DNA of 64,000 nucleotides from Pseudo-nitzschia pungens (taxonomy: Eukaryota > Bacillariophyta > Bacillariophyceae > Bacillariales > Bacillariaceae). How positions within the stretch are numbered: the first letter of the stretch is position 1; the number at the start of each line of letters is the position of its first letter. A program made the position numbers and the translations under genes. A model generated the notes under the pieces. The model was not told the DNA's origin and ran no database searches. It was given only the letters and a program-made list of their open reading frames with translations. The stretch is taken from NCBI GenBank assembly GCA_037355855.1, contig CM074762.1:1054001-1118000 (forward strand), read 5' to 3'. Shown here one piece after another: positions 53,488 to 63,606 of this stretch.

Positions 53488-56176
53488 ATGAGGACGATGA
53501 CGACGACGACGACGACGAGGACAACGATCCTGACCGTTCTCTTGTGCGCTCTGCTCGATGCCGCAACCGCATCGACCAACGACCCGGGAGTCATTAGCCT
53601 CAAGCTGAACCCACGGCACGTCGAACTGGAGCGTCGGCGAAGAGAGCGAAAACTGTCGCACGGGGACAACAACGATTTCGATTACAACGACGAGGAGGAG
53701 CCAGAAGGACTCTATGATAACGACGATCGGTACCGCCGCCGCGAGGAAGCCATGCAGATCGGGGCTCTGTTCGAGGTGAGTTGCGTTCTGCAGAGGAGCT
53801 GAGCTGAGCTGAGCTGTTTGGGAAAAGATCACGAAACAGAAAACGGTGCGGAGCGAGGGATTGTGCCCTGTGTGTGTTGCCGATCAAATCCAATACTCAC
53901 TCCTGCTTCGATCCATCGATGGACCGATCGACCGATCAATCGATCCTCTCTCGGATACTCGACTGTTTTTCATTTCGAAACCCATTGATAACGTTCCACA
54001 CCGAATGGAATACTGCTACAAAAACGACGACAACAAAATCAACAACAATTTGATTCGATCCGATCCGATTCGATTCAATGGTACTTTTGATTTTCCGATG
54101 CATTCCAATCCGCTCTCCCAAACCATTGCCCAAAACCCCGCAATCCGCAATGTTTTTCGATTTCTTCCACACAAGGGCTACGGAACCCACTACGTCGATC
54201 TGTGGGTGGGGAGCCCCCCGCAGCGCCAGACGGTCATTGTCGATACCGGCAGCGGCATCACGGCCTTTCCCTGCAGCGGATGCAAGGACTGCGGGGTACC
54301 CGACTACCACATCGACCGCCTCTTTGTAGAGGAAGAGTCCGCGACCTTTGAAAAGTCCACCTGCTCCAGCGCTTCCGAGTGCATCATGGACCGGAGCATC
54401 TGCAACGGATCCACCTGCTCCGTCACCATGGCCTACGCCGAGGGCAGCCGCTGGTCCGCCTACGAGGCCGTCGACAAGTGCTACATCGCGGGGCCCCACG
54501 AGACCCCGCTCGTGGCCAACAAGCCCCAGCTCGAGGGAGACGACCTCGACCCGAAACACGCCGCCGATCTGGTCTTCGACATGACCTTTGGATGCCAGAC
54601 GGTCGTTACGGGGCTCTTCAAGACGCAGCTGGCCGACGGCATCATGGGCATGTCCAACCAGCCGTCGACCTACTGGAGCCAGATGTTTTATGCCGAAAAG
54701 ATGGGATCCGAACGCCAGTTTGCCCTCTGTTTCTCGCGGCCGGAACGGGTCACCCGCGAGGGAACCGAGGCCGGGGCCATGACGCTCGGGGGCGTCGACG
54801 ATCGCCTCCACGACACGCCAATGGTCTACACGCCCAGATTCGACGCGGGACGCCGGAGTTTTTTCAGCGTCAGTGTCCGCCGCATGATGCTCCGGGAGGG
54901 AAAGTACGGCGAGAGCGCCATGAGCACCGACTCGAATCCCAACAAGGGCGTTTTTGTCCTAGACCTCGACCCGGGCCTCATCGGCCGGGGCGGGACGATT
55001 GTCGATTCCGGGACCACCGACACGTACTTCAACTCGGCCATTGCCGGCGAGTTCTCGGCGGTCTTCAAGAAGATGACCGGTTACGATCACAACAACCGGG
55101 CCATCAAGCTCAACGACAAGGAGTTCGCCCAGCTGCCCACCATTCTCGTCCAGCTCGAGAGCGACGATGCCACCAACGCCGAGCACGATTTCTACAAGAC
55201 GGCCGGTTTGGCGGGGGCCCTGGATCCCCAGCACCCGTCGGACGTCATCCTGGCGATTCCTCCCTCCCACTACATGGAGTACAACCCGGCCAAGGGCGAG
55301 TACACGTCCCGGTTTTATCCGACGGAGCGTTCCGGGAACGTGCTGGGGGCCAACGCCATGATGGGACACGACGTCTTTTTCGACGTGGAACAGCAGCGGA
55401 TCGGGTGGGCCGAGAGCGCCTGCGACTACACGCGCACGGTCGAAGACAACGGGTACGACTTTGAGATCACCGGCAACCTCAAAGACGTCGAGGATGTGAC
55501 CGGCCACAAAAAACAGAACAAAAACAATGGCGATGACAACAAAAACAACAGCAACAACGACGACGACGGCTCTAACAAACCCTGCGAGTCCATCTCGAGC
55601 GGGGCCAAGTGCCAGACCATCGAGGGCTGCACCTGGGGCTGGGGCAAGTGCACCACGATGGGAGACGCCGACAATGCCCCCCCCGAAGATTCTTCCGAGG
55701 AGGACGAGAAGCAGACCACGGAGAAGGAGCAGGAGGCCCCATCCGAACCCGAGGACCTCCCGCCCCTGGACCCCGGTGCGGAGCAGGAGGACTCGGAGAA
55801 GGCGGCTTCGATCGACGAGATCGAGGAGAAGGAAGCCCTCACCCTCGTCCAGGACATTTTGTCCAATCCGATCGCCGCCGCGGTGTATTCGTCCATTTTG
55901 CTCTCCGTTCTGTTTTGTTGCTATTGCCTCTTTTGCCGCCGGTCATCCTCCGAAAAGCACCAATACGAGCGGGCCAACATCAATCCGGTGTCGATCGAGA
56001 TGACCAACGGAGGGAGCAGCAGCCGGCGGTCGTCCAGGTCGTTTCAGGACGAACCGAATGACAACGGATCGGACGACGACGACAACGACGACGAAGACAA
56101 TGTCGTCATCTGCCAGGGACCGCCGACAAGCTTTCGAGACGATCCCGAACCGGAATTCGAGGGAGATTTTGCGTGA
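53488..56176 (+). CDS. Membrane-anchored pepsin-type aspartic protease 2
   Basis: Paralogue of protease 1, 762 residues. Exon 1 53488-53775, intron 53776-54175 (400 nt, phase 0), exon 2 54176-56176. Signal region TILTVLLCALLDAATA after a Thr run; pro-segment ends ..MQIGALFE, joined to GYGTHYVDLWVGSPPQRQTV. Active sites: VIVDTGSGITAF (Asp119) and TIVDSGTTDTYF (about Asp373). A second Cys motif near the C-terminus (CESISSGAKCQTIEGCTWGW) is absent from protease 1. Then an acidic stalk, one helix (IAAAVYSSILLSVLFCCYCL) and a cytosolic acidic tail. The open frame continues upstream through the intron to 53846, which would miss the signal peptide, so the spliced model is preferred. Confidence 0.88.
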
Positions 56177-56572
56177 GAGAAAGTGAAACGAGAAAACATC
56201 GTCCTCTCCAAGCAAAGCAAGCCTACGGCGCAACACAGCACAGCATCACGCAGCACTCTCCACTGCAACACAGCAGAACACATCAGAACACATCAGAACA
56301 CAACGCATTAAAAGCACAGCAACCATAACATCACACTAAAGTAATCCAACCATCTTCGTGACCGAATCCGTTTTTCATCGAACCACTAACAGAAAAGAGA
56401 GTACGAGTAGCGAGATTGTCATTAGTATAGATTGCCATTACCAAACCGAGAACGGTTGCTCCCGCTCTCGTGAAAGAAAGCACGGTCGACAATGTTTTCA
56501 AGCATCGTTTGCGCCGTTGTTACAATACAATACCGCGCCAATAAAAAACGAATACAGTGCCGCGAGGCCGGT
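56177..56572. other. Convergent 3' spacer
   Basis: A CAGAACACATC-type direct repeat (56271-56302) lies past protease 2. The far end holds the hydrophobic continuation of the next gene beyond its TGA (to 56498). Confidence 0.45.
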
Positions 56573-57120
56573 TCAGGCCAGGCCGAATGCGAGCAGCGTG
56601 TAGCGCTTGTCGCATTTCCCGGAGAAAAAATCGACGCAGCGCAACGAAATCGTCGGGGGGTGGTCGCCGACGCTTCGGTCTTTCGAGCTCAACCAACGGT
56701 TCGACAGTACTACGAAAACATTTCGCAGGGCTGAAGCAAAGGGAGTAACTCGGGAACCATCGTTTCTTGGTCCTCCCTAGTTTCCAACGGATATTGCAGC
56801 TTGCAACCGCATTCGTCCTATCAGTTCCGTTACAAGTGAAACAAATAGAAAACAGTAGCAACAACTGGTTCATTGGATTGGATGGTTCGTTTCGGCTGGG
56901 TGATCGAATCGTACCGGTACCTCGGTGTGCCCTTTTTCGAAACGAGTTTCCAACCCGCAATTGACTGTCCCTTCATGTGCCGACTTTGGTCTTATCGCGT
57001 TCCAGAATGTCGATACATAATACGAAGTAATTACAGTAATAATAATGTGAAATCAAAATTCATTTCTACGGGAGAGGGCCCAGAATGCAGTCCAACAGAC
57101 GAGCCAAACTCGGTTTCGTG

Positions 57121-57152
<32 letters not shown>

Positions 57153-57530
57153 CGTTTTCGCAGCCAAGCCTCGGGAGAACTCACTACCGGCAGCAGCTCT
57201 CTGGCGCTTGAATGACTGACCGACTGACTCGATAGGGTCCGTGCCAGCATCTGCCGTTTCCGAGCCAAGAGCGATTACTGTGTAACACTCTAAAGGTAGA
57301 AATTCGGACTGAATGTTAGTATTGTCGTCTTCCTGGTGGCGGACCCAGGGTAGAATCGAAGACATGAGGAAGGTCGAGACCAAGACATCGACCAGCAAGA
57401 GGGAGATCGTGCCCCGGACGAGCCAGACTCCTTTTTTCTGCGTGGCCGACTGATCGGAATTGGTATTGGTATCGGTGTCTGTGTCCACCGTTCCCGGACT
57501 CGTCGAAGCGGTTGCTGCTGCGCCTGCCAT
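56573..57530 (-). CDS. Small multi-exon membrane protein (model incomplete)
   Basis: Exon 1 starts at 57530 (MAGAAATASTSPG, Thr/Asp repeats) and contains a helix (GTISLLLVDVLVSTFLM). A terminal exon 56730-56573 follows a TTTGCTTCAG acceptor and reads ALRNVFVVLSNRWLSSKDRS ... CVDFFSGKCDKRYTLLAFGLA before TGA (56573-56575). The same frame continues after the TGA with TGLAALYSFFIGAVLYC, which would complete a second membrane helix. The middle of the gene could not be spliced with confidence; a GT microsatellite lies there. No family recognised. Confidence 0.4.
57123..57150. repeat. GT dinucleotide microsatellite
   Basis: About 14 GT units, within the presumed intron region of the small membrane gene. 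A shorter CA/CACA tract lies at 58079-58100. Confidence 0.9.
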
Positions 57531-58128
57531 GGTTGTCGGGGTTGCTGGCGTTGTTTTAGAAACTATTCGGTGCAATTCGGTGCAATTCAACTCAATCCGA
57601 TGAAATCGATGGATTGATTCTAGCGTTTTGGAGCTTGCTTCCTTATACGATCCGGTTTCCGAGGAACAGATCACAGATCACAGATCACAGATCAGATCCG
57701 ATCCGATAAGAACAACTTAGAGCAGAGCAGAGCAGAACAGAATCAGTTGCTTCTTTGCTTCGAATGTGGCGCTTCCAAGATCTTCTCACCGGAGCAATGA
57801 GCAATGGGCAAGGATCAGCCTCCGGCTCGGTAAGAAACAATAGAAGTAATAATCACGAGTGCAAAAGCGCTTCGAAATAATGAAACCGACCAATCACAAG
57901 ACCACTTTCGAAAGGACGTATCGATGGATGCGGTTGTTTGTACCGTACGTAAAAAACTTCTCGCAGAGCTCCCAAATCCGACTGCCACTGCGCTCGCTGG
58001 CCGCCGGGAACCAATCCAACGGCAGGCAGGCAGGCAATCCAGGCAGGCACACAAACGGGAGGATGGGCACATGCACACGCACACCACACACACACACACA
58101 TAGAGGCACGTTCCAACGAGGATTGGGT
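57531..58128. other. Spacer, no gene seen
   Basis: Short tandem words (CACAGATCACAGATCACAGA, 57673-57692; AGAGCAGAGCAGAGCAG, 57721-57737) but no coding sequence. Confidence 0.5.
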
Positions 58129-59206
58129 TCACCGGGTCGCTTTTCGCTTGCGCTTCGTCCGGCGATTTCCCCTGGGAACCGAAGCAGTACCCAAAGACGA
58201 AGCATACTTTTGTTCCATGCCGGACAAGAAGGCGTCGGCCACCGGCCCGTTGCGCTTCCGCGGCGCAATCGCTGCTGCCGCGGTTGCCCTGCGCTTTGGG
58301 CTTCCCCAGGATTTCGATGCCAGCAGGCGCTCCACCTCGAGTTCCCGCGCGGCCAGGAGCTTTCGTTTCCGAGCCACCCGGTACTCCATCTTGTCGCGCT
58401 TGTTCATGGCTTGGGATTTTGCTCGGGCTTGCGGAGTCCTGTCGCTCTCGTCATCGTCTTCCGAATCGCAGAGAGCACCCGCAGCGGGTCGTTTCCGGAG
58501 CATCTTCTTCTTGCCGGTGCCAACCGCAGCGGTCTTTCTGGACGGCTGCGGGGCAGATCTGGGACCATCGTCGCATTCCTCGTCATCATCATCATCATCA
58601 TCATCGTCATCGTCATCGTCATCGTCCGACGAATCCACCAACACTCGAACTCTCCCCCTGCGTTTTTGTTTCGTATTTTGTTTCGTATTTTGTTTCTGTT
58701 TTTGTTTTGGATGCTTCAATTTTGCCGATTGCCGTGGCGTTGGACCGGGGGAGGAGAAATAGTCCCTGGCATCTCCCCGGGCAATGGCCGGTGCCACAAT
58801 ATCCGATCTCCACCGCTCCACATCGGCCTCCGTTCCGTGCAACAAACAGTCGACCACCTTGCGTAGGTCTCCCTTGCACGTGTCGTAGAAGCGCAGCACG
58901 TCGCGCTCCTCCTCCAAAGATCCCTTGTAGGAATCCCTTTCTCCGTGTTTCTCGGTGGCGGTTCGAAGCTCGCGAAAGACGGACTCAAAAAAGGCCTCCC
59001 AGGAGGCTCGTTTGTTGCGTTGGGTCGACCGGCGAGGGAGATCCGCATTGCCGTCGTTGTCGTTGTCGTTGTCGTTGCCGTCGTCTTCTTCTTCGAGCAC
59101 CCTGCCGGTAGCATCGTAGGCCGATCGCCGGCCGGCGTCCATCAGCACTCGATAGGCCGCCGACACGGCCTGGAACTTGAGGGTTGTTTCGGAGAGATTT
59201 TTTGGT

Positions 59207-59244
<38 letters not shown>

Positions 59245-59418
59245 CTTGTCAGGATGGTATATCAGCGCGAGCCTGCGGTACTCTTTCTTCAGTTCGGCCT
59301 GTGAGGCTCTTGGGGAACATCCTAGGGCGTCGTACAGCGTAGTGCCGGACCCAAAGGCAGATTCGATCAGCGCCGCAGTCGGCGACAATGAAAACGAAAA
59401 CGACGAGGACGAGGCCAT
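58129..59418 (-). CDS. DNAJC9-like J-domain protein with polyglutamine insertion
   Basis: 429-residue J protein, one exon. The J domain (residues about 26-95) has helix II RRLALIY and the catalytic HPD tripeptide in YHPDK (residues 55-57), required to stimulate Hsp70 ATPase. Right after HPDK comes a run of 13 Gln, an insertion in the loop before helix III (KFQAVSAAYRVLMDAGRRSA). The part after the J domain (ASWEAFFESVF, VDCLLHGTEADVERWRSDIV) matches the DNAJC9 layout; DNAJC9 is a nuclear Hsp70 co-chaperone for histones. Then an Asp run (14 residues), Lys/Arg-rich stretches and a basic tail (RRTKRKRKATR). The start at 59418 (MASSSSFSFS) is chosen; an upstream in-frame ATG at 59499 adds 27 residues. 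Confidence 0.85.
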
Positions 59419-59569
59419 GGCGAAGCTGCGGTCGGTGCAGTAAGGTATCTTACGGGCACAGGTAACGGCGGGGGATGAATGGTGTGGTACGGTACGCACC
59501 AGTACGCACGTACAAGCACGGCAAGAAAGCTCCGCTCCGCTCCGCTTGGCTCGGCTCGGCTCGGTTCAG

Positions 59570-59642
59570 CTCCGCTCAACTCAACTCAACTCAATTCAAC
59601 TCAACTCAACTCGACTCAACTCGACTCAACTCGACTCAGCGC
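59570..59642. repeat. CTCAA/CTCGA minisatellite
   Basis: Five-base units CTCAA alternating with CTCGA and ATTCAA variants, preceded by CGGCTCGGCT units (59549-59560). Confidence 0.85.
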
Positions 59643-59711
59643 AGAATTAGCAAACGCGTCTGGGTGGACAAAACTGACTCTCTTGCTCCGTGTTACTTTG
59701 TTCGACGCACG

Positions 59712-60241
59712 GTAATGAGTTATTCCCGAAATAAACATGAAACTTTGTATTTCGGAAACACATAAAAGGCTCATTTAAGTAACTGGTTACTTAAATCGCT
59801 ACAGTGAGGGGGGTCTCACTGTAGCGACATAAAAAATAAGTAAGGAATTCTTGACTAAATAAAAACGAATCCCACAAAGCTTGCCGGTCTGAAAGTACTT
59901 CGTATCCCCGACAACATGTGTTCTTTGTATCAGCAACTACGGTAAGGTTACGAAATGTGTGTTTCTTTTTCTTTCGAACATGTCTTCCTTAATCACTTAT
60001 TTTGCTCCTGGTCCCTCCCTTGTTCCCCTTTGCTGAATAAAACGAATCCCACAACGTTTGCCTGCCGGTCATTGACTATACTGAGAGTTTTTGTTTTCAT
60101 TCAATGGGATTCCAAATTCCGATAAAGGGCTCGACCTTTAAAAAATTATAAGAATTTTCCGTTATTGCGCGCCATAAATAAGTAACTCGGGGGTTACATA
60201 AACGATATATGTAACTTCTATTTCGGGAATGACTCAATTAC
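59712..60241. mobile_element. 530-bp inverted-repeat element
   Basis: Ends 59712-59733 (GTAATGAGTTATTCCCGAAA) and 60219-60241 are inverted copies with one gap and one mismatch. Inside are two near-direct repeats of AACGAATCCCACAA (59865 and 60043) and two perfect palindromes: TTAAGTAACTGGTTACTTAA (59775-59794) and a 12-bp stem at 59797-59808/59815-59826. No ORF of note. Likely a non-autonomous transposon; a reverse copy of the AATCCCAC word recurs near 63628. Confidence 0.55.
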
Positions 60242-60569
60242 TCTTTAAGTACATGTACATGTACGAAGTGGTTTGCGAAATTCCCAACTACGTACCGGTA
60301 CTCTTACGAGTACTCGTACTTCCTCCGTTCCAAGAGAACTACCGGTAATTGTTATGCACATACAAGCTACTAAAGCGACTCTTTATGACTGATTAGACAC
60401 TGGATAGACTGGTGTTACAGTACTAATTTGGTCTCGAGCTTTCATAAGGACTTGGAAAGTGCCCAAACGAAGAAATACTATCAAAAAATAATAATAAATA
60501 TACTGCTACGTGTACACGTACGTCGTATTATGTAATACTACTAAAGAAGCTATTAGGTCCCAAAAACCT

Positions 60570-60673
60570 TACTACGGAATTCCTATCAGCTGTCCCCCGG
60601 TTTCCGTACCGGTACAAATTAAGTAGTTGAGGATGTAGAACTGGGGGACAGCTGATAGGAATTTTGTAATACT
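60570..60673. mobile_element. Foldback (MITE-like) element, copy 1
   Basis: About 104 bp. The ends carry TTCCTATCAGCTGTCCCCC and its inverse CTGGGGGACAGCTGATAGGA; with imperfect TACTACGGAA-type extensions they form stems of about 25-30 bp. The loop holds GTAGTTGAGGATGTAGAA, shared with copy 2. A TACCGGTA site is in the loop. Confidence 0.75.
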
Positions 60674-60877
60674 ATTATGGTGTCTTCGAAATACGGTAAA
60701 ACCTTATGTGTATCTGTTTAACAATTTCGAAATTTTATCATCAATTTTATCATCAAAAGCGATCTATATGTAACTTACTTCGTATGGTGATGACGGAAAG
60801 AACACCATGGAAAAGGTCCAATGGTTGCGTTTGCTCATCATTTGTTTGCATTTCCTGCTCGACTGTTTTCGCTTGTT

Positions 60878-62392
60878 TTACAGCTCCACACGCCGCAAAT
60901 ATGCGATTTTTTGATGAAGTGACCAGCCCATGAGTTTGAATTCTTCCGACCGGGTCCGGACCATCCTGAGTGATGTGTACCACCTGTTCTTGATCTGGAG
61001 AACGGGCCTTCCGGGTAGCTCTTTCGCGATTAGTGTCCAATTGTTTCCATAGTTCATGTGGGCACTGATCAAAATTCTGTCTTCTACGGCTGTCCAGCGG
61101 GATCGAATGATCTTCGGAGATAGGTGGTTCTCGTAGCGTCCTTGGCATTGCTTCTTCGTTCTCCCGACCATTTCAGACGAGATGTATGCCCAATTTTCAC
61201 TGTACACTCTAATTAAGGCAAGAAGTTTTCTGTCCTCGAACGTAGTCCAACGATTCTGTTTTTTGATGCCTTTCGTGACGTCTGGTTTGTCAACTTGGGT
61301 TTCGGCGTCGTCATCGGCGTCATCATCGGCGTCATCTTTACGAGGGGCCTTTGCTGTTTCCGTTTTAGTTTCAGTTTCGGGCGATGTTCTTTCCTGGTCG
61401 GAACTGCTGTTTTTGGTCTTTTCGATGTTGCCTTTCTTGACGACTGATTCATCCACTTGCAATTTGGCGTCGTCGTCACGAGGAACCATTTTTATCTCCT
61501 CGACGAAACCGAGGACGTATTGCAGGTCGAGCGCCTCTTTCGTCTTTTTGAGTGCCGCTTCCCGGTCAATGGCGTACCAATCAAAAACGTGGATTATGTA
61601 GTCATCGCCGTAGATTTCTTCCTCGTCCGAGGTATCGATCTTTTCTTTCCTGGGTGATGGCAATAGGAACCGTCCACTGGGCTCCATGTGTTGGATTTCG
61701 TTCACGACGGACCAAGCGATCAGTTGTGCCTGGTCTTCAAAACCATCGAGCGCATACGCTTTTCTCCATTTCTCTAATACTCGGAAGAACTGTTCGTTTC
61801 CTTTGTATCGAATTGAGCAATTAGTGTTTGGAATACTGCTGTGGAAGCAAAAGATATCGTTGATGTTTGGTTTGTCAATGAAACAACGACGAACCTTACA
61901 ATCGCTATCGTGATCGACATTGGTATCATCATACGAGAGGGGAGAAGCGTTTGGGATTGGTTGGTCCCCATCTTGGATTTTGGTGTCCGAAAGCGATGCG
62001 TCAAGCTCAGTGTTAGGAGATGAATCGTTCTGTTCATCATTGTTGACATCTCCGTAGAATGTGAAAGTTCGTGCCCGCTTCGAAAATCCCGGAGTACACG
62101 AACGAGAGTCACAGCTTCTCCCGCCGATGTAGTTTGGAACGGATTTTGAGAAGGAACCGTCGATGTCTTTTCTGTCTCTCCTTTTCAAATTATGCGGGGA
62201 AAACTTTGAGACATTGGCACTGGTTAACGTTGGTTCGATTGAGTGACTCAAATTATCGGAAGAACTTGTAGAGTTCTGAGATGCAGAAAAATCATCGAGA
62301 AGGGGGTTTGCCTCGATTAAGCGATGCTCATTCAGACAAGGGTTGAAATGCTCTTTCGCTCCGGTTTTTGACAAAATGCATTTCATTTTCAT
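60878..62392 (-). CDS. R2R3-MYB transcription factor with DUF6824-like region
   Basis: Single-exon, 504 residues. Two C-terminal MYB repeats bind DNA: R2 (about 381-430) RWTTFEDRKLLALIRVYSEN with W...W...CQGRYENHL; R3 (about 431-478) RWTAVEDRILISAHMNYGNN with IKNRWYTSL. R2 has the expected Trp spacing with Phe in place of the Glu of W-T-x-x-E-D. Upstream (about 176-244) a segment starting NINDIFCFHS with RYKGNEQFFRVLEKWRKAYA and ending GRFL resembles DUF6824, a domain expanded in diatoms. The linker is acidic with repeated DADDDADDDAE. Nuclear regulator; targets unknown. A 12-bp tandem repeat directly abuts the start codon, and the reading frame stays open through it without an ATG. Confidence 0.85.
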   Translation of the reverse strand: MKMKCILSKTGAKEHFNPCLNEHRLIEANPLLDDFSASQNSTSSSDNLSHSIEPTLTSANVSKFSPHNLKRRDRKDIDGSFSKSVPNYIGGRSCDSRSCTPGFSKRARTFTFYGDVNNDEQNDSSPNTELDASLSDTKIQDGDQPIPNASPLSYDDTNVDHDSDCKVRRCFIDKPNINDIFCFHSSIPNTNCSIRYKGNEQFFRVLEKWRKAYALDGFEDQAQLIAWSVVNEIQHMEPSGRFLLPSPRKEKIDTSDEEEIYGDDYIIHVFDWYAIDREAALKKTKEALDLQYVLGFVEEIKMVPRDDDAKLQVDESVVKKGNIEKTKNSSSDQERTSPETETKTETAKAPRKDDADDDADDDAETQVDKPDVTKGIKKQNRWTTFEDRKLLALIRVYSENWAYISSEMVGRTKKQCQGRYENHLSPKIIRSRWTAVEDRILISAHMNYGNNWTLIAKELPGRPVLQIKNRWYTSLRMVRTRSEEFKLMGWSLHQKIAYLRRVEL

Positions 62393-62396
62393 GGTG

Positions 62397-62478
62397 TCTC
62401 GATTGGTTTCTCGATTGGTTTCTCGATTGGTTTCTCGATTGGTGTCTCGATTGGTGTCTCGATTGGTGTCTCGATTGC
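62397..62478. repeat. 12-bp tandem repeat (TCTCGATTGGTK), 7 copies
   Basis: Seven units, each beginning TCTCGATTG (62397, 62409, 62421, 62433, 62445, 62457, 62469); three units have TT and three GT at the variable position. It lies immediately 5' of the MYB start codon, in the leader or core promoter. Confidence 0.9.
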
Positions 62479-62664
62479 AGAATGCAGAGGATTATACGAG
62501 ATACTGTACAAGATGTCAAAGACAGGGGTGACCCCTGGTCAAAGAGATGTGATATTCACTTACTCTAGTGATCTTCCATCGAAAAAAGAGATCTAGTCTC
62601 CGGAAATTTGTGATGTCCCAGTTTTTTCTACTACGGAATTCCTTGTAGTAGTCTCCGGAAACCC

Positions 62665-62760
62665 TACTACGGAATTCCTATCAGCTGTCCCCCGGTTTCC
62701 ATAGAAATTAGTAGTTAAGGATGTAGAACCGGGGGACAGCTGATAGGAACTCTGTAGTAT
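62665..62760. mobile_element. Foldback (MITE-like) element, copy 2
   Basis: Same family as 60570-60673: TACTACGGAATTCCTATCAG at the left, CGGGGGACAGCTGATAGGAA at the right, loop with GTAGTTAAGGATGTAGAA. It lies upstream of the MYB gene while copy 1 lies downstream, so the MYB gene is flanked by both copies in the same orientation. Confidence 0.75.
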
Positions 62761-63265
62761 GACGTGCATGCACGAACAAAACATTTAACCCCAACAAGCA
62801 CTCCTTGTACAAGGCATGCCTTGGACTGCTTCCATTATAGGAACTTCGTAGTATTGTGCCTGAAAAAAAACCCTCGATTCCCAGTTTTTTTCTCTAAACC
62901 CATGGGCTATTTATGGTACTTGTAATTACACGTAACATTCGCTCATCTTCAAAATGATTTAACATACTTTTATTAAATAGCGTATTTCAATTGTACCATT
63001 ATAAACTTTATCTTTCGCGTCACCTTTAATTGTTGGCTTTGATCACGATCTTTTAGCTATTCAGGAGATCCAAATAAGTGGAGATGAACAGTTTATTACA
63101 GTAGAATTGATTTTTGATAGAGTTATTCATTCCTATCTGGAGTTAAGGTAAGGGTTTAGTGATTATTGTCATTGAGACACCGTCAGCAGCCTGCTTTAAC
63201 ACTTAACACCCAAAAACATCCTGGTCTGGTCCGAATCCACCACCGGGGGGGGGCAGATATTAATT

Positions 63266-63606
63266 TTAACCGTAGTTTGGACCGGGGTAAGATCTTAGTT
63301 TTTCGATCGAAAAAAAGAATCGCTCCAATCGGTTCGAAACTTGCAGGTCCCCTTCCTCTGATACTGTAGATGGAGGCGCTGTAATATCAGAATTAAGCTG
63401 GTGTTGGTTATGGAGATAGGGGGTTGAGACAGGTCCTTGTTGCTGTGGTTGTTGAAATGGAGTTTTTTTCGTAGAGCCCCCTCCGTAGTGGAAACAGTGA
63501 ACATACGAAAGCTTACTCCATACCGGGAACCAAACCAGTCGGAGTCTACGTCGGTTGAATCCGCAGATATCGAATCGAGCCAATCAAATGACTCAGATTG
63601 CTCCAT
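63266..63606 (-). CDS. Possible two-exon small protein
   Basis: Exon 1 63606-63517 encodes MEQSESFDWLDSISADSTDV and a DWFGSRYG end; a 74-nt GTAAGC...CCACAG intron (63516-63443) joins in frame to QQGPVSTPYLHNQHQLNSDI and a stop at 63266; 88 residues. Acidic start and polar Gln/Ser-rich remainder; no domain. The gene could continue with further exons. Confidence 0.3.

Larger units (their letters stand above)
59419..60877. other. Repeat-rich spacer
   Basis: 1.46 kb without a gene; contains a CTCAA satellite, two palindromes, a 530-bp inverted-repeat element and a foldback element (listed separately), plus TACCGGTA at 60293, 60340 and 60607. Confidence 0.6.
62393..63265. other. MYB promoter and repeat spacer
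   Basis: Contains the 12-bp tandem repeat, foldback copy 2 and partial copies of its ends (CTACTACGGAATTCCTTGTA near 62630; AGGAACTTCGTAGTAT near 62838). No gene seen. Confidence 0.55.

Noticed and set aside
53846..54175. Upstream extension of the protease 2 second exon
   Set aside because: It is the open part of intron 1; using it would lose the signal peptide encoded at 53488.
62397..62478. CRISPR-like regular repeat
   Set aside because: Contiguous 12-bp tandem units without spacers, in a eukaryotic gene leader.
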